Positions 9,046 to 17,621 of a stretch of DNA of 64,000 nt are shown piece by piece. Numbering within the stretch: position 1 is the first letter of the stretch; each line of letters begins with the position of its first letter. The position numbers were made by a program, and so were the translations under genes. The notes under the pieces were generated by a model, which was not told the origin of the DNA, made no database searches, and was given only the letters and a program-made list of their open reading frames with translations. The DNA is taken from the NCBI RefSeq assembly GCF_003857035.1, contig NZ_QGSY01000177.1, forward strand, positions 1-64,000. Reading direction: 5' to 3'. Origin of the DNA: Micromonospora arida. Lineage in GTDB: Bacteria > Actinomycetota > Actinomycetes > Mycobacteriales > Micromonosporaceae.

Positions 9046-10143
9046 ATGACCGTTCTCGACACGCGGGCGCTCAACCGTGCGACGCTCGCCCGGCAGCTGC
9101 TGCTCGACCGCGCCGACCTGCCGGCGCTCGACGCCGTCGCCCACCTCGGCGGCCTGCAGGCCCAGGAGCCGCAGGAGCCGTTCATCGGGCTGTGGTCACG
9201 GCTGCGCGCGTTCGACCCGACCGTGCTCTCCGACCTGCTGACCCAGCGACACGTGGTGCGTACCCACCTCATGCGCCGCACCGTCCACCTGCTCGTCGCC
9301 GGCGACGTCGTGGCCTGGCGCACCCGTCACGACGCCATGCTGCGGCAACGCGTGCTCGGGGTCTACCGCGGCGAACTCGACGGGGTGGACCTCGACGACC
9401 TCGCCGCTGCCGCGCTTGCCGTGGTGGCCGACGGTGAGCCCCGCTCGATGCCCGACATCGGGCGGGCGCTCGTCGAGCGGTGGCCGACGCCGGGGCTGCG
9501 CGTGCTGGGCGAGATCGCTGTCGCGCTGCTACCGATGACGCAGGTCCCGCCGCGCGGGGTGTGGCGGGCGAAGGGAGGCGCGCGATACGTCCTGCTCTCC
9601 GCCTGGCTCGGCCGGGAGATCGACCCGCCGACCGCGACCGGGGTCGATGAGGTCGGCCGGCTGCTCGTACGCCGTTACCTGGCCGCGTTCGGCCCGGCGG
9701 CCACGGCCGACCTGCGCGCCTGGTGCGGTCTCGCCGGGCTGCCGGCAGTGGTGACGGCCATGCGGGACGAGTTGGTGACCTTTCGCGACGAGCGTGGCCG
9801 GAAGCTCATAGACCTTCCCGACGCGCCGCGCCCCGACCCTGACACCCCCGCCCCGGTGCGGTTCCTGCCGGCGTTCGACAACGCGATCCTCGGCTACGAC
9901 GACCGCAGCCGGATCATCGACGACGCGCACCGTAACCTCTCGGTGGCCGGTGAGCGCGTGGTGCTCGTCGACGGCCGGGTCGCGGCGACCTGGACCGTCG
10001 ATTCGGGGACGGTTGTCGTGAGACCGCTCGGCGGCCTCTCCCGGACGGAGCGGGATGCCGTGGCCGAGCAGGGGCAGGAATTGGCGTCCTTCCTCTCCGA
10101 CCGGGAGAGTGATCGGGTGCGGGTCGATCCGTCTCCCCGGTGA
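9046..10143 (+). CDS. winged-helix DNA-binding domain protein (HTH_42 / YcaQ-like)
   Basis: 365 residues. It begins with the family pattern RATLARQLLLDR and HLGGLQAQEPQEP. It continues with WSRLRAFDP, HLMRRTVHLLVAGDV, and a late FLPAFDNAILGYDDRSRII block. These are conserved in the winged-helix superfamily that includes E. coli YcaQ and DNA glycosylases such as AlkX-type enzymes. Members act on interstrand crosslinks or bulky adducts, often in antibiotic producers, but many are uncharacterised. The ATG at 9046 is preceded by GAAGGGA. No biosynthetic cluster is adjacent. A DNA-repair role is family inference. Confidence 0.8.
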   Translation: MTVLDTRALNRATLARQLLLDRADLPALDAVAHLGGLQAQEPQEPFIGLWSRLRAFDPTVLSDLLTQRHVVRTHLMRRTVHLLVAGDVVAWRTRHDAMLRQRVLGVYRGELDGVDLDDLAAAALAVVADGEPRSMPDIGRALVERWPTPGLRVLGEIAVALLPMTQVPPRGVWRAKGGARYVLLSAWLGREIDPPTATGVDEVGRLLVRRYLAAFGPAATADLRAWCGLAGLPAVVTAMRDELVTFRDERGRKLIDLPDAPRPDPDTPAPVRFLPAFDNAILGYDDRSRIIDDAHRNLSVAGERVVLVDGRVAATWTVDSGTVVVRPLGGLSRTERDAVAEQGQELASFLSDRESDRVRVDPSPR

Positions 10144-10174
10144 CGGACCAGGACGGTCCGACCCCGGGGAGACG
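10130..10174. terminator. bidirectional terminator between convergent genes
   Basis: An 11-bp perfect stem (10130-10140 with 10164-10174) encloses a 23-base loop that itself can form a small GGACC/GGTCC hairpin. It overlaps the stop codon of the winged-helix gene and lies just past the stop of the minus-strand secreted protein. Confidence 0.6.
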
Positions 10175-10180
10175 ACGGCG

Positions 10181-11242
10181 TCAGTCGACGGTCGGCGGAG
10201 CCGTCCTCGCTGCCTCGGCGAGCGCTGCCGCCGCGCCGGCGTACGGGTTGTAGCTGTAGGCGCGTGCCAGGCCGCTCGGCACCGTGAAGTACGCGGCCGC
10301 CAGCTTCGCCGGGTCGCTGGCGATCTCGCCACGCGCGGGGGCGTCGTTGCCGTCGTCCCAGCCCCAGGGCGCGTTGGCCGAGTTGGCCGAACAACTCCAG
10401 GTGCCGACGCCGCAGTCGCCGGACGTGTCACCGGCGAACGTGCCGAGGCTGGCGAAGAGGCTCGCGTTGGACCGCTGCGCCCACAGGCCGCCGGTGGCGA
10501 AGATGTCGATCAGTTGATACCGCACGTCGCGGTCGTTGCCGTTGCTCGGCGTCTCGGCGCTGGTCGACGGGTAATAGACCAGGCCGTCGCCGTTGATGTC
10601 GTACTGCGGGTGCGCCTTGAGGCCGTGGCCCTGCGCCTCCTGTGCCGTCACCGGGTGCTGGAACGTGTCGTGTGGTGACGCCTGGAACCTCAGGGTGCCG
10701 TCGATGCTCTCCCCGCCGCTTGTCCAGGTGCTGCCGGTCGGCGTGTAGGAGAAGAAGTCACTGTGCGCGACGGTGACAGCCGAACGGAGAACGCCGTACG
10801 TGGAGCCGTCGCGTTCGATCGCGAACAGCGCGCCCTCGCCGTCGTTCTCGTGCTCGGTCTCGAAGAACGGGTGGTCGGTCCAGTCGCGGGGGTGGAAGAA
10901 AAAGTACGTGATGTACCAGTGGGTGCTCGTCTCCACGACGGAGTAGTACACGTGCGCGGCGAGTGCGGCGCCTGCCTGGCCGGCCCGGTCCCAGTTGTTG
11001 CGCCCGTCCAGGTCGCCGTCGAAATCGACCCGGGTGACGTAGTCCGACTGCCCGCTGAGGGCGTGGCTGCCGGTGGCGTCGACGTCCTGGTAGTGGATGG
11101 GCGCCCAGCGGAGGGCAAGTTCGGCCCGGCTGACGGCGGCGTCGGCGGGGCTGGGCGCGGCCAGCGCGGCGGCCGTCAGCATCACCGCGATCAGGAACCT
11201 CACTCCCCGGGGTCGCCGGTTCGTGCTGCTTGCGTCGAGCAT
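10181..11242 (-). CDS. secreted protein of unknown function
   Basis: 353 residues. Signal peptide at about residues 11-36 (VRFLIAVMLTAAALAAPSPADA). The mature part is acidic and aromatic-rich, with WAPIHYQDVDATGSHAL, YVTRVDFDGDLDGRNNWDR, HWYITYFFFHPRDWTDHPFFETEHENDGEG (given here as two conserved-looking blocks, HWYITYFFFHPRDW and FFETEHENDGE), a calcium-loop-like DINGDG, and HDTFQHP near the centre. The His and Asp/Glu-rich blocks suggest a metal-dependent enzyme or binding protein, but I do not recognise a named family. The ATG at 11242 is chosen because it directly precedes the signal peptide; the frame stays open to 12097, where the residues are not protein-like. Confidence 0.75.
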   Translation of the reverse strand: MLDASSTNRRPRGVRFLIAVMLTAAALAAPSPADAAVSRAELALRWAPIHYQDVDATGSHALSGQSDYVTRVDFDGDLDGRNNWDRAGQAGAALAAHVYYSVVETSTHWYITYFFFHPRDWTDHPFFETEHENDGEGALFAIERDGSTYGVLRSAVTVAHSDFFSYTPTGSTWTSGGESIDGTLRFQASPHDTFQHPVTAQEAQGHGLKAHPQYDINGDGLVYYPSTSAETPSNGNDRDVRYQLIDIFATGGLWAQRSNASLFASLGTFAGDTSGDCGVGTWSCSANSANAPWGWDDGNDAPARGEIASDPAKLAAAYFTVPSGLARAYSYNPYAGAAAALAEAARTAPPTVD

Positions 11243-11557
11243 GGTGTGCTCCCGTGTCCGAATGAATAGATCATGATGGATCATTCTCGGGGCGAGCGCC
11301 CGGCGGATGTCCCTTCGGCGACGAGAAAGCAGACGATGCTCGACGGCTTCGGGATCGCCTTGTATCGATTCCTGTCGACTGCCATGCTGTGGTTCGGTCG
11401 TGCTCGGGGAGCCAGCGCGCACCAGATCTCCTCCGGTCCACGGGGCGCGCGAGGTGACCATGTCACCCGTGCCGGGCAGCCTCGTCGATGACCGGAATCC
11501 CGAGCGCGCACCGGCTACCACCGTGGTCATCGGTGCCCGCTGACCACGGAGGTTCCG
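11243..11557. other. divergent intergenic region with a small palindrome
   Basis: No gene seen. Around 11268-11284 the sequence contains ATCATGAT (perfect 8-bp palindrome) flanked by a second GATC, giving GATC-N6-GATC, a possible weak operator for the minus-strand secreted protein. The plus-strand gene has a GGAGG ribosome-binding site just before 11558. Nothing else stands out. Confidence 0.3.
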
Positions 11558-12292
11558 ATGCTTCGCATGTTCCTCGCAGTCACCACCATGGCGCTGGGCG
11601 CCTGGACCGGGACGACCAGCGGCACCGACGCGACGCCCACCCCCGCCCTGTCGGCCACGCCGTCGCCGTCGCCGACCATTGCCTGCCCGCCGGCTCTGCC
11701 GATCACCGGGAGCGTCGCCGGGGTCACCACCACGAGCGTGACGATCTCCTACTCGATCTTTTTCCGGCCGCCCTGCGGCTACGACCCGCCGATGACCGTC
11801 AGCCTCTTCGCCAGCCGCGAGGACGCCCAACAGTGGCGGACGCCGGTGGCCGAGGCCGTTTCCGGGCCGGAGCGCTTCGGCACGGTGACCATCGGGGGTC
11901 TGACGCCCGACACGGAGTACTGGTACCGGTTCAGCGACCCTGACGGCAAGCGCGACCCGTACATGATCGGGTCGGCGCGGACCGCCCCGCTGGCCTCGTG
12001 CCGGGCGACGGCCACGATCGACGCCCGCTGGGGCAACGGTTTCGTCGCCACGGTCACGGTCCGCAACACCGGGACGCAACCCTTGGACCGCTGGCACGTC
12101 TCCTGGCGGTGGTCCGGTGACGAGCGGGTCCAGACCGTCTGGGGTGGAGTGGTCGAGACCACCGGCGTCGACGTGTCGGTCCGCAACGCGTCCTACAACG
12201 GGACGCTGGCGCTGGACGGGGCGACGACGTTCGGGATGCTCGTGACGGCCAGTGCGGTTCCCGACGGGCTGACCATGAGCTGCGCCCGGTGA
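11558..12292 (+). CDS. secreted protein with FnIII-like and CBM2-like domains
   Basis: 244 residues. A short signal peptide and a Thr/Ser/Pro linker (ATPTPALSATPSPSPT) are followed by a fibronectin-III-like domain at about 45-145 (LTPDTEYWYRFSDPDG is the typical loop). A C-terminal module at about 148-243 begins CRATATIDARWGNGFVATV and continues TQPLDRWHVSWRW, the pattern of carbohydrate-binding module family 2 with paired terminal cysteines. There is no catalytic domain. It could tether or prime polysaccharide surfaces. It ends at a perfect bidirectional terminator. Confidence 0.75.
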   Translation: MLRMFLAVTTMALGAWTGTTSGTDATPTPALSATPSPSPTIACPPALPITGSVAGVTTTSVTISYSIFFRPPCGYDPPMTVSLFASREDAQQWRTPVAEAVSGPERFGTVTIGGLTPDTEYWYRFSDPDGKRDPYMIGSARTAPLASCRATATIDARWGNGFVATVTVRNTGTQPLDRWHVSWRWSGDERVQTVWGGVVETTGVDVSVRNASYNGTLALDGATTFGMLVTASAVPDGLTMSCAR

Positions 12293-12343
12293 ACGACGTC
12301 CGCCCCGCTTCCGGCGCGACGGCGGGAGCGGGGCGGACGTCGT
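12293..12343. terminator. bidirectional terminator, perfect 17-bp stem
   Basis: Arm 12293-12309 is the exact reverse complement of 12327-12343, with a 17-base GC-rich loop. The hairpin starts on the base after the plus-strand stop codon and ends 6 bases before the minus-strand methyltransferase stop, so it serves both convergent genes. Confidence 0.85.
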
Positions 12344-12348
12344 GTCGG

Positions 12349-13146
12349 TCAGGGCTTGCGGGCCACCGCGCCGTAGGCGTCGATCCCGACGGCGTCAGCC
12401 TCGTCCGGTCGCCACAGCGGGATCGGCACCAGGCCCGGCTCCACCATCACCAGCCCGTCGAAGCAGCTCGCGAGGTCCTCCGGGCTGCGCAGGATGTACG
12501 GAACTCCGCCGCTCTGCGCCAGCCGCTCGGCACCCGAGACCACCGCCGGGCTGGTGTTGGTGCCGTCCCAGAGCACCAGGTGGGAGCCGGACGGCGCCGC
12601 GTCCATGGTGCGCCCGACGATCGAGCGCACCACGTCCAGGTCGGGCTCGTAGCCCATGACGCCCATGTACATCACGGCGATGGGCTGGCTGAAGTCGAGC
12701 GTCTGCGCCGCCTCGGCGAGGATCTTCTCGGGGTCGTGGTAGTCGGCCGGGACGTAGGTGGTGACACCCTCCGACGTCGTGCTGGCCAGCAGCGCCCGAG
12801 CGTGCACCAGCACCATCGGGTCGTTGTCCACGTAGACGATGCGGGAGTCGGGCGCGATGCCCTGGGCGACCGCGTGCGTGTTCTGCATGCTGGGTAGGCC
12901 GGTGCCGATGTCCAGGAACTGCCGGATGCCCGCCTCGGCCGCGAGGTAACGCACCGCCCGCACCAGGAACACACGGGACTGCTGTGCCATGAGGACGATC
13001 TCCGGGTAGACCTCGGCGACAGCGTCGCCGGCCGCCCGGTCGGACTGGAAGTTGTCCTTGCCGCCCATCCAGTAGTTCCAGATCCGTGCCGCGTGCGGCA
13101 CGTCGGGCTGAAGCTTCGCGGCGAGTTCGGGGTCCGGACCGGCCAT
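12349..13146 (-). CDS. SAM-dependent methyltransferase, DUF574/Methyltransf_19 family
   Basis: 265 residues. The actinomycete family signature is complete: HAARIWNYWMGGKDNFQSDR near the N terminus, AQQSRVFLVRAVRYLA, then the SAM-binding glycine loop FLDIGTGLPSMQNTHAVAQ, the acidic ribose-binding strand VYVDNDPMVLVHA, and AVMYMGVMGYE. Many copies occur in each actinomycete genome, often next to regulators, and substrates are mostly unknown. The ATG at 13146 has an AGGAG site. It lies 129 bases downstream of the response-regulator gene on the same strand and may or may not share its transcript. Confidence 0.9.
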   Translation of the reverse strand: MAGPDPELAAKLQPDVPHAARIWNYWMGGKDNFQSDRAAGDAVAEVYPEIVLMAQQSRVFLVRAVRYLAAEAGIRQFLDIGTGLPSMQNTHAVAQGIAPDSRIVYVDNDPMVLVHARALLASTTSEGVTTYVPADYHDPEKILAEAAQTLDFSQPIAVMYMGVMGYEPDLDVVRSIVGRTMDAAPSGSHLVLWDGTNTSPAVVSGAERLAQSGGVPYILRSPEDLASCFDGLVMVEPGLVPIPLWRPDEADAVGIDAYGAVARKP

Positions 13147-13275
13147 GCCTGGCTCCTATCGAGGGGTCGTCAGCTGGAGGTCACCACAGCGGTACGCCCG
13201 GGATCGTACTCCGGCAACGTCCACTCTCGACCCAGGGAGGACCCACTGCCGCCGGGCAGGGGACCAGGGTCGCTG

Positions 13276-13932
13276 TCACCGCTGGACCACCCCGTTCTGG
13301 TACGCCCAGACGACGGTCTGTAGCCGATCCCGCGCGCCGATCTTGGCCATGGCGCGCCCGAGGTGCGACTTGACAGTGCTGGTCTCGATGAAGAGCTGCT
13401 CGGCGATCTCGACGTTCGACAGGCCCTGTGCGAGCAACTCCACGATCTCGGTCTCCCGCGCGGTCAGCTGGTGCGCTGCCGCCGCGTCCGAGCGGGGAGC
13501 GGGCGTACGCCTGGCGAACTCCGAGATCACCCGACGGGTGACGGCCTGGTCGACGAGCCCGTACCCGCTGGCGAGGCGACGGATCGCCTCGATCAGCTCC
13601 TCGGGCTCACAGTCCTTGAGGATGAACCCGCTGGCGCCGGACTCCAACGCGCCGAAGACGTACTCGTCGAGGTCGAAGGTCGTCACGACCAGCACCGCCG
13701 GTGGCGTACCGGTCGCCTCGGCGACGATCTGGCGGGTCGCGGTGAGCCCGTCGCCGTGCGGCATCCGGACGTCCATGCAGATGACGTCCGGTTGCAGCCG
13801 GCGGGCCAGCTCGACGGCGGCGGACCCGTTCGACGCCTCGGCCACGACCTCGATCTCGCCGGCCTGCTCCAGGATGACGCGGAAGCCGGCGCGGACGACC
13901 GCCTGGTCGTCGACGAGCATCACTCTGATCAT
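13276..13932 (-). CDS. NarL/LuxR-family response regulator
   Basis: 218 residues. Receiver domain at 1-120 (VMLVDDQAVVRAGF; phosphoacceptor Asp54 in VICMDVRMP; switch Thr in VVTTFDLDEY; Lys in FILKDCEPEEL). A C-terminal LuxR helix-turn-helix follows at about 150-210 (LTARETEIVELLAQGLSNVE, then EQLFIETSTVKSHLGRAMAK). The ATG at 13932 overlaps the kinase stop codon in an ATGA, so the pair is translationally coupled. It is the cognate partner of the upstream histidine kinase. Targets are unknown. The open frame extends far upstream only as a shadow of the kinase gene. Confidence 0.92.
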   Translation of the reverse strand: MIRVMLVDDQAVVRAGFRVILEQAGEIEVVAEASNGSAAVELARRLQPDVICMDVRMPHGDGLTATRQIVAEATGTPPAVLVVTTFDLDEYVFGALESGASGFILKDCEPEELIEAIRRLASGYGLVDQAVTRRVISEFARRTPAPRSDAAAAHQLTARETEIVELLAQGLSNVEIAEQLFIETSTVKSHLGRAMAKIGARDRLQTVVWAYQNGVVQR

Positions 13933-15224
13933 GTTGAGGCCTCTTCCTTCGACCGGGTTGCGGCGGAACCGTTCGTCGGGAGTGTCGCGGCGACCGACCA
14001 GCCACCGGCCGCCGTCGGACCGGCGGTGAAGGTCGCCCCGATCAGCTGGGCGCGCTCGCGCATGCCCACCAGGCCCACGCCACCGGTCCGTGCCGCCGGT
14101 ACGCGTCGTGGCGCGGCGGGTTCGTTCACCACCTCCAGCGACACCGAGCGGGGCTCGAAGCGCAGCACCACCCGCGCCGCAGCGCCCGGGGCGTGCTGGC
14201 GGGCGTTGCTGAGCGACTCCTGCGCGATCCGGTAGAGCGCCACGTCGGCGATCGGCGACACCTCGCGCTGCTCGCCCTCCAGGACGAACTCCACCGGACC
14301 GGCGAGGTTGCCCGCGGTGTGGACGAGATCGTCGAGCATGCTCAGCCCCGGAACCGGGGCGGCACCGTCGCCGCCCTCGTGCCCGGGCCTGCCGCGCAGC
14401 ACACCGACGACCAGCCGCAGGTTGTCCAGGGTCTCCTTGCCCTGACTGCGGATCCAGGCCACACCGGCCTTCGCGGCCGTCGGGTCCCGGTCGATCAGCC
14501 GTTCGACCGCCGCCGCCTGCACGACCATGCCGGAGAGGTGGTGCGCGGCCACGTCGTGCAACTCCCGGGCCATCCGGGAGCGCTCCGCGCCGATCGCCGC
14601 CTGGACCTTCGTGCGCTGCTCCCGGATCGCTTCGTCCGCTCGCACCCGGACCAACTCGACGTAGCGCCGGTAGGTGGCCGCGTAGCCGCCGACGAAGGTC
14701 GCGCCGGCGTAGGTCAGGGCGCTCGCCGAGACGTACGCGACGGCCGTCAGCAGGTCCGGGGTCACCACGACGGCCGCCCCGATCGACTCCACCACCACGG
14801 CCGCGCTGACGGCCAGCAGTGCACGCCGAACCGGCAGCAACGACCCGACGGTGTACGCCACGACGAACGGTGCGAGGCCCCTGATGGTCGCCTCGGGCAG
14901 CGAGAAGCCGATGATGGGCAGTTGGAGGCCGACGACGAGTGCGAGGCAGAGTAGTGGCCGGACCCGACGCAGGCACAGCAGCATCGCCTGCGCACAGCAG
15001 ATGGCGACGAGCAGCCAGGCCCGCGCCGGGTCGAACGACACCCCGTCCTCCGGTGCCACGAACCAGAACAGCGCGGTGAGCAGTACGAACGTCAGGACGG
15101 TCAGCACCGCGGCCAGCAGGCAGTCCCGTGGGAACACTCCGGTCACCCCGAGCCGGGTGAGCCGTCCGTCGATCCACTTCGTCAGTCGTGGTGTGCCGGG
15201 TTCGGTGTCGGCGTGGTCCCTCAT
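13929..15224 (-). CDS. sensor histidine kinase, NarL/DesK type
   Basis: 431 residues. The N-terminal half has several membrane helices between about residues 35 and 190. These are followed by a short coiled linker (RVRADEAIREQRTKVQAAIG), the HisKA_3 phosphoacceptor motif ELHDVAAHHLSGMVVQ with His223, and a HATPase domain (ALYRIAQESLSNARQHAPGA, GGVGLVGMRERAQLIG). It has no extracellular sensor domain of any size, so the signal is probably sensed in or at the membrane, as in DesK- and LiaS-like kinases. It is coupled to the response regulator gene by an ATGA overlap. Confidence 0.92.
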   Translation of the reverse strand: MRDHADTEPGTPRLTKWIDGRLTRLGVTGVFPRDCLLAAVLTVLTFVLLTALFWFVAPEDGVSFDPARAWLLVAICCAQAMLLCLRRVRPLLCLALVVGLQLPIIGFSLPEATIRGLAPFVVAYTVGSLLPVRRALLAVSAAVVVESIGAAVVVTPDLLTAVAYVSASALTYAGATFVGGYAATYRRYVELVRVRADEAIREQRTKVQAAIGAERSRMARELHDVAAHHLSGMVVQAAAVERLIDRDPTAAKAGVAWIRSQGKETLDNLRLVVGVLRGRPGHEGGDGAAPVPGLSMLDDLVHTAGNLAGPVEFVLEGEQREVSPIADVALYRIAQESLSNARQHAPGAAARVVLRFEPRSVSLEVVNEPAAPRRVPAARTGGVGLVGMRERAQLIGATFTAGPTAAGGWSVAATLPTNGSAATRSKEEAST

Positions 15225-15265
15225 GGGGTGCGCATCCTTGCTCCGGATCGTCCCGGGTCGGAGGG

Positions 15266-17293
15266 TCAGTAGGAGATGCTAGGCGCGAGCAGGTGGAACT
15301 CCACGGCGAACCAGCCCGCCCCGGCGAGAGCGAACAGGATCAGGCCGCTGGCGGTGATCCGCCGCCAGCCGAGGTGGCGTCGCACGTCGTCGACGAGCCG
15401 GACCGCGGCGGGCAGCACTCCGAGCAGGCCGACCAGTTGCAGCACCTGAATGGTGCGCAGGACGGGCCCGGGAACGTCCTGCAGGCTCATGATGCTGCCG
15501 ATGCTCAGCACCCAGCCGGCGAACGCGAGCAGCGTGCCGGCGACGGCGAGGCGGCTCAGGATCCGCGCGGTGCGCCCGGCCCGCTCCCGGGGAGCGCGGC
15601 CCAGCCGACGGCGGACGATCGCGCCGACCGGCCAGGACAGGACGGTGAGCAGCAGCACGACGGTGGACAGGGCCAGCACCGGAACGGCCACCACCCAGGC
15701 GCGGGCGGGCTCGACGGGCAGCAACGCGAACGCGGAGTCGAAACTGATCGCCTCCACCCGGTCGTCGGTTGCCCGCATGGCGATCGTGCGCTGCCCGCCG
15801 ACCTCGCGCCAGACCCAGGGCGCCACCTCCTCGTAGAGGGCGGGGGAGTCCGACAGCGGGCCCGGCTCCACCAGCAACCGGTCACTGTCGGCGACGCTGA
15901 CCGTGGTCCGACCGACCAGACCGATCGCCGTCAGGAAGTTGCTCTGGATCGCTCGCGAGGACTCGTACGTGCCGGCGGCCAGCGCGGCGTGCTTGGCGGT
16001 GGTCGCCGGGTCCACGCCGGTGGTGGCCTGGTCGTCGCGGGCCGGGAAGTAGCGGTCGGCGAAGCCGTTCACGATCGACTCGCGAAGCTCCTGGCTGTCG
16101 AGGGCGCCGGAGCCGTTGCTGTTGAGGGACAGGAAGATGCCGGCCCGGTCGTCGGGGTAGATCTGCAGGTGGGAGTGGAAGTACTTGGTGTCGCCGCCGT
16201 GGCCGAGGATCCGGTGGCCGTTGCGGTCCTCGGCGAAGAATCCGAGGGTCATCCGGGGCCCGTCGGCCAGCGTGCCCAACGACGTCGCGTCGAGTGCCGG
16301 CCGCTGCATCAGCTCACGGGTCGGTTGGTCCAGCAGGGGCGCGAATCCCACCGGCTCGCCGAGCTGGGCGAGCATGAATCGTGCCATGTCCGTCGCCGGG
16401 GCGCTGAGCGCACCGGGCGGGGGTGTGCCGACGATCTCGAACGGCGCGGCAGGCCCGGCGGAGGTGTCGTACCCGTTGGACATCCGGTCGCGCAGCGCCG
16501 CCGGGAGGGGTTGCTCGAAGGTCGACGACGGCATGCCAGCGCGGTCCAGGACGTTGCGTTGGACGTATTCCTCGAAGCGCGTCCCGCTGACGCGTTCGAC
16601 GATGTAGCCGGCGAGCGCGTTGCTGTAGTTGGAGTAGGCGGGGACAGTGCCGGGCCGGTAGATCTGCTCCGGCGGTTCGGTCATCAGGGCCTTGCGCAGG
16701 TTGAGGTCGCTGCCGTCGGTGCCGATGAGGCCGGCGATCCGCTCCTCGAAGCCGGCGGTGTGCGTGAGCAGGTGCCGCAGGGTGACGGCCCGCTCGTGGC
16801 GGAGGGGCAGTTCGAAGTCAAGGTACGTCTTGACGTCGGCGTCGAGGTCGAGCTTCCCGTTCTGTACGAGTTGCAGCACCGCGGTGGCGGTGACGAGCTT
16901 CGACACCGATCCCATCCGGAACAGATGCCGGTCCGGGTCGACCGGCACGGCCGCGTTCCCGCCGGCGCCGGTGTCGGCGTACCCGTACCCCCGGGTGGTG
17001 AGGATCTTGCCCTTGTTCACGACGGCGACCGTCGCGCCGGCGATGTCGGTACGGTCGAGCGCCGCCGGGAGCAGGCCGTCGAGCCAGGCGTTGACGTCGG
17101 CTCCCGTCAGGGCGGAACCCGCCCCGCTCGCGGGTGCCGCCGGGGCGTCGATGGGCGGTGCGGGGTTGTGCTGCGGCGCGCCGCAGCCGGCGGCGCTCAC
17201 GGCGAGGACCGCTGTCGCCAGCACCGCGCCGAGTCGGACGAGAGGCCGGGCGGTTCGGGGTGAACCGGGTGCGTGAAGCGGAAGAGAGCGCAT
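15266..17293 (-). CDS. serine beta-lactamase-fold hydrolase, membrane lipoprotein with C-terminal membrane helices
   Basis: 675 residues. An N-terminal lipoprotein signal ends in VSAAGC. The catalytic domain (about 50-400) has the class C/penicillin-binding set: SVSK with Ser129 and Lys132 (MGSVSKLVTATAVLQL), the tyrosine motif PAYSNYSNALAGYIVE, and HGG in ILGHGGDTKYFHS. A linker domain follows, then three or four membrane helices from about residue 520 to the end. Family members are D-amino-acid peptidases or esterases more often than true beta-lactamases. It is transcribed in the same direction as the two-component genes, 41 bases upstream of the kinase, and may share its operon. Confidence 0.85.
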   Translation of the reverse strand: MRSLPLHAPGSPRTARPLVRLGAVLATAVLAVSAAGCGAPQHNPAPPIDAPAAPASGAGSALTGADVNAWLDGLLPAALDRTDIAGATVAVVNKGKILTTRGYGYADTGAGGNAAVPVDPDRHLFRMGSVSKLVTATAVLQLVQNGKLDLDADVKTYLDFELPLRHERAVTLRHLLTHTAGFEERIAGLIGTDGSDLNLRKALMTEPPEQIYRPGTVPAYSNYSNALAGYIVERVSGTRFEEYVQRNVLDRAGMPSSTFEQPLPAALRDRMSNGYDTSAGPAAPFEIVGTPPPGALSAPATDMARFMLAQLGEPVGFAPLLDQPTRELMQRPALDATSLGTLADGPRMTLGFFAEDRNGHRILGHGGDTKYFHSHLQIYPDDRAGIFLSLNSNGSGALDSQELRESIVNGFADRYFPARDDQATTGVDPATTAKHAALAAGTYESSRAIQSNFLTAIGLVGRTTVSVADSDRLLVEPGPLSDSPALYEEVAPWVWREVGGQRTIAMRATDDRVEAISFDSAFALLPVEPARAWVVAVPVLALSTVVLLLTVLSWPVGAIVRRRLGRAPRERAGRTARILSRLAVAGTLLAFAGWVLSIGSIMSLQDVPGPVLRTIQVLQLVGLLGVLPAAVRLVDDVRRHLGWRRITASGLILFALAGAGWFAVEFHLLAPSISY

Positions 17294-17514
17294 CGTCTGC
17301 CAGTGCCTTTCCTGGCGAACGGGTGTCCGGAGCAGGTCCGTGCGGCGTCACCCGATGCCTTGGTGACAAGCCTGTTCGAGCGATCGCCCCCCGCCATCTG
17401 GCGCAGGACGGCACTACGTCTACGACCTGAGGAGGAAGCGGGTACGCCGAAAAGTGCCTCCGCTGCCGCCTCGTACGCGATCTGCGGTTTTGCCCACCGA
17501 TCGGGGGACATCGT

Positions 17515-17544
17515 TTGACATGTATGACGAGCGCATCTTTGATA
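17515..17544 (+). promoter_or_regulatory. candidate promoter of the lectin/sugar-dehydrogenase gene
   Basis: A perfect TTGACA at 17515-17520 is followed after 17-18 bases by TTTGAT/TTGATA (17538-17544), about 80 bases before the start codon at 17622. The -10 match is mediocre. The rest of the divergent stretch 17294-17621 holds no gene that I can support. Confidence 0.45.
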
Positions 17545-17621
17545 GTCGATGTGTCTGTTCGGCGTGGTCGGGCGCTTGGTCGTCTGGGTGGGCCGGTCGA
17601 TGCCCTGAGCCTGGAGGACGG

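Noticed and set aside
11243-12097. N-terminal extension of the secreted protein at 10181-11242
   Set aside because: The signal peptide begins at 11242; the extension overlaps the divergent CBM2 gene and has no protein-like sequence.
12289-12897. Plus-strand frame over the DUF574 methyltransferase
   Set aside because: It begins inside the terminator hairpin and lies antisense to a gene with a full SAM-binding motif.
15266-17293. Beta-lactam resistance gene
   Set aside because: Lipoprotein serine hydrolases of this fold with C-terminal membrane helices are mostly peptidases or esterases; nothing shows beta-lactamase activity.
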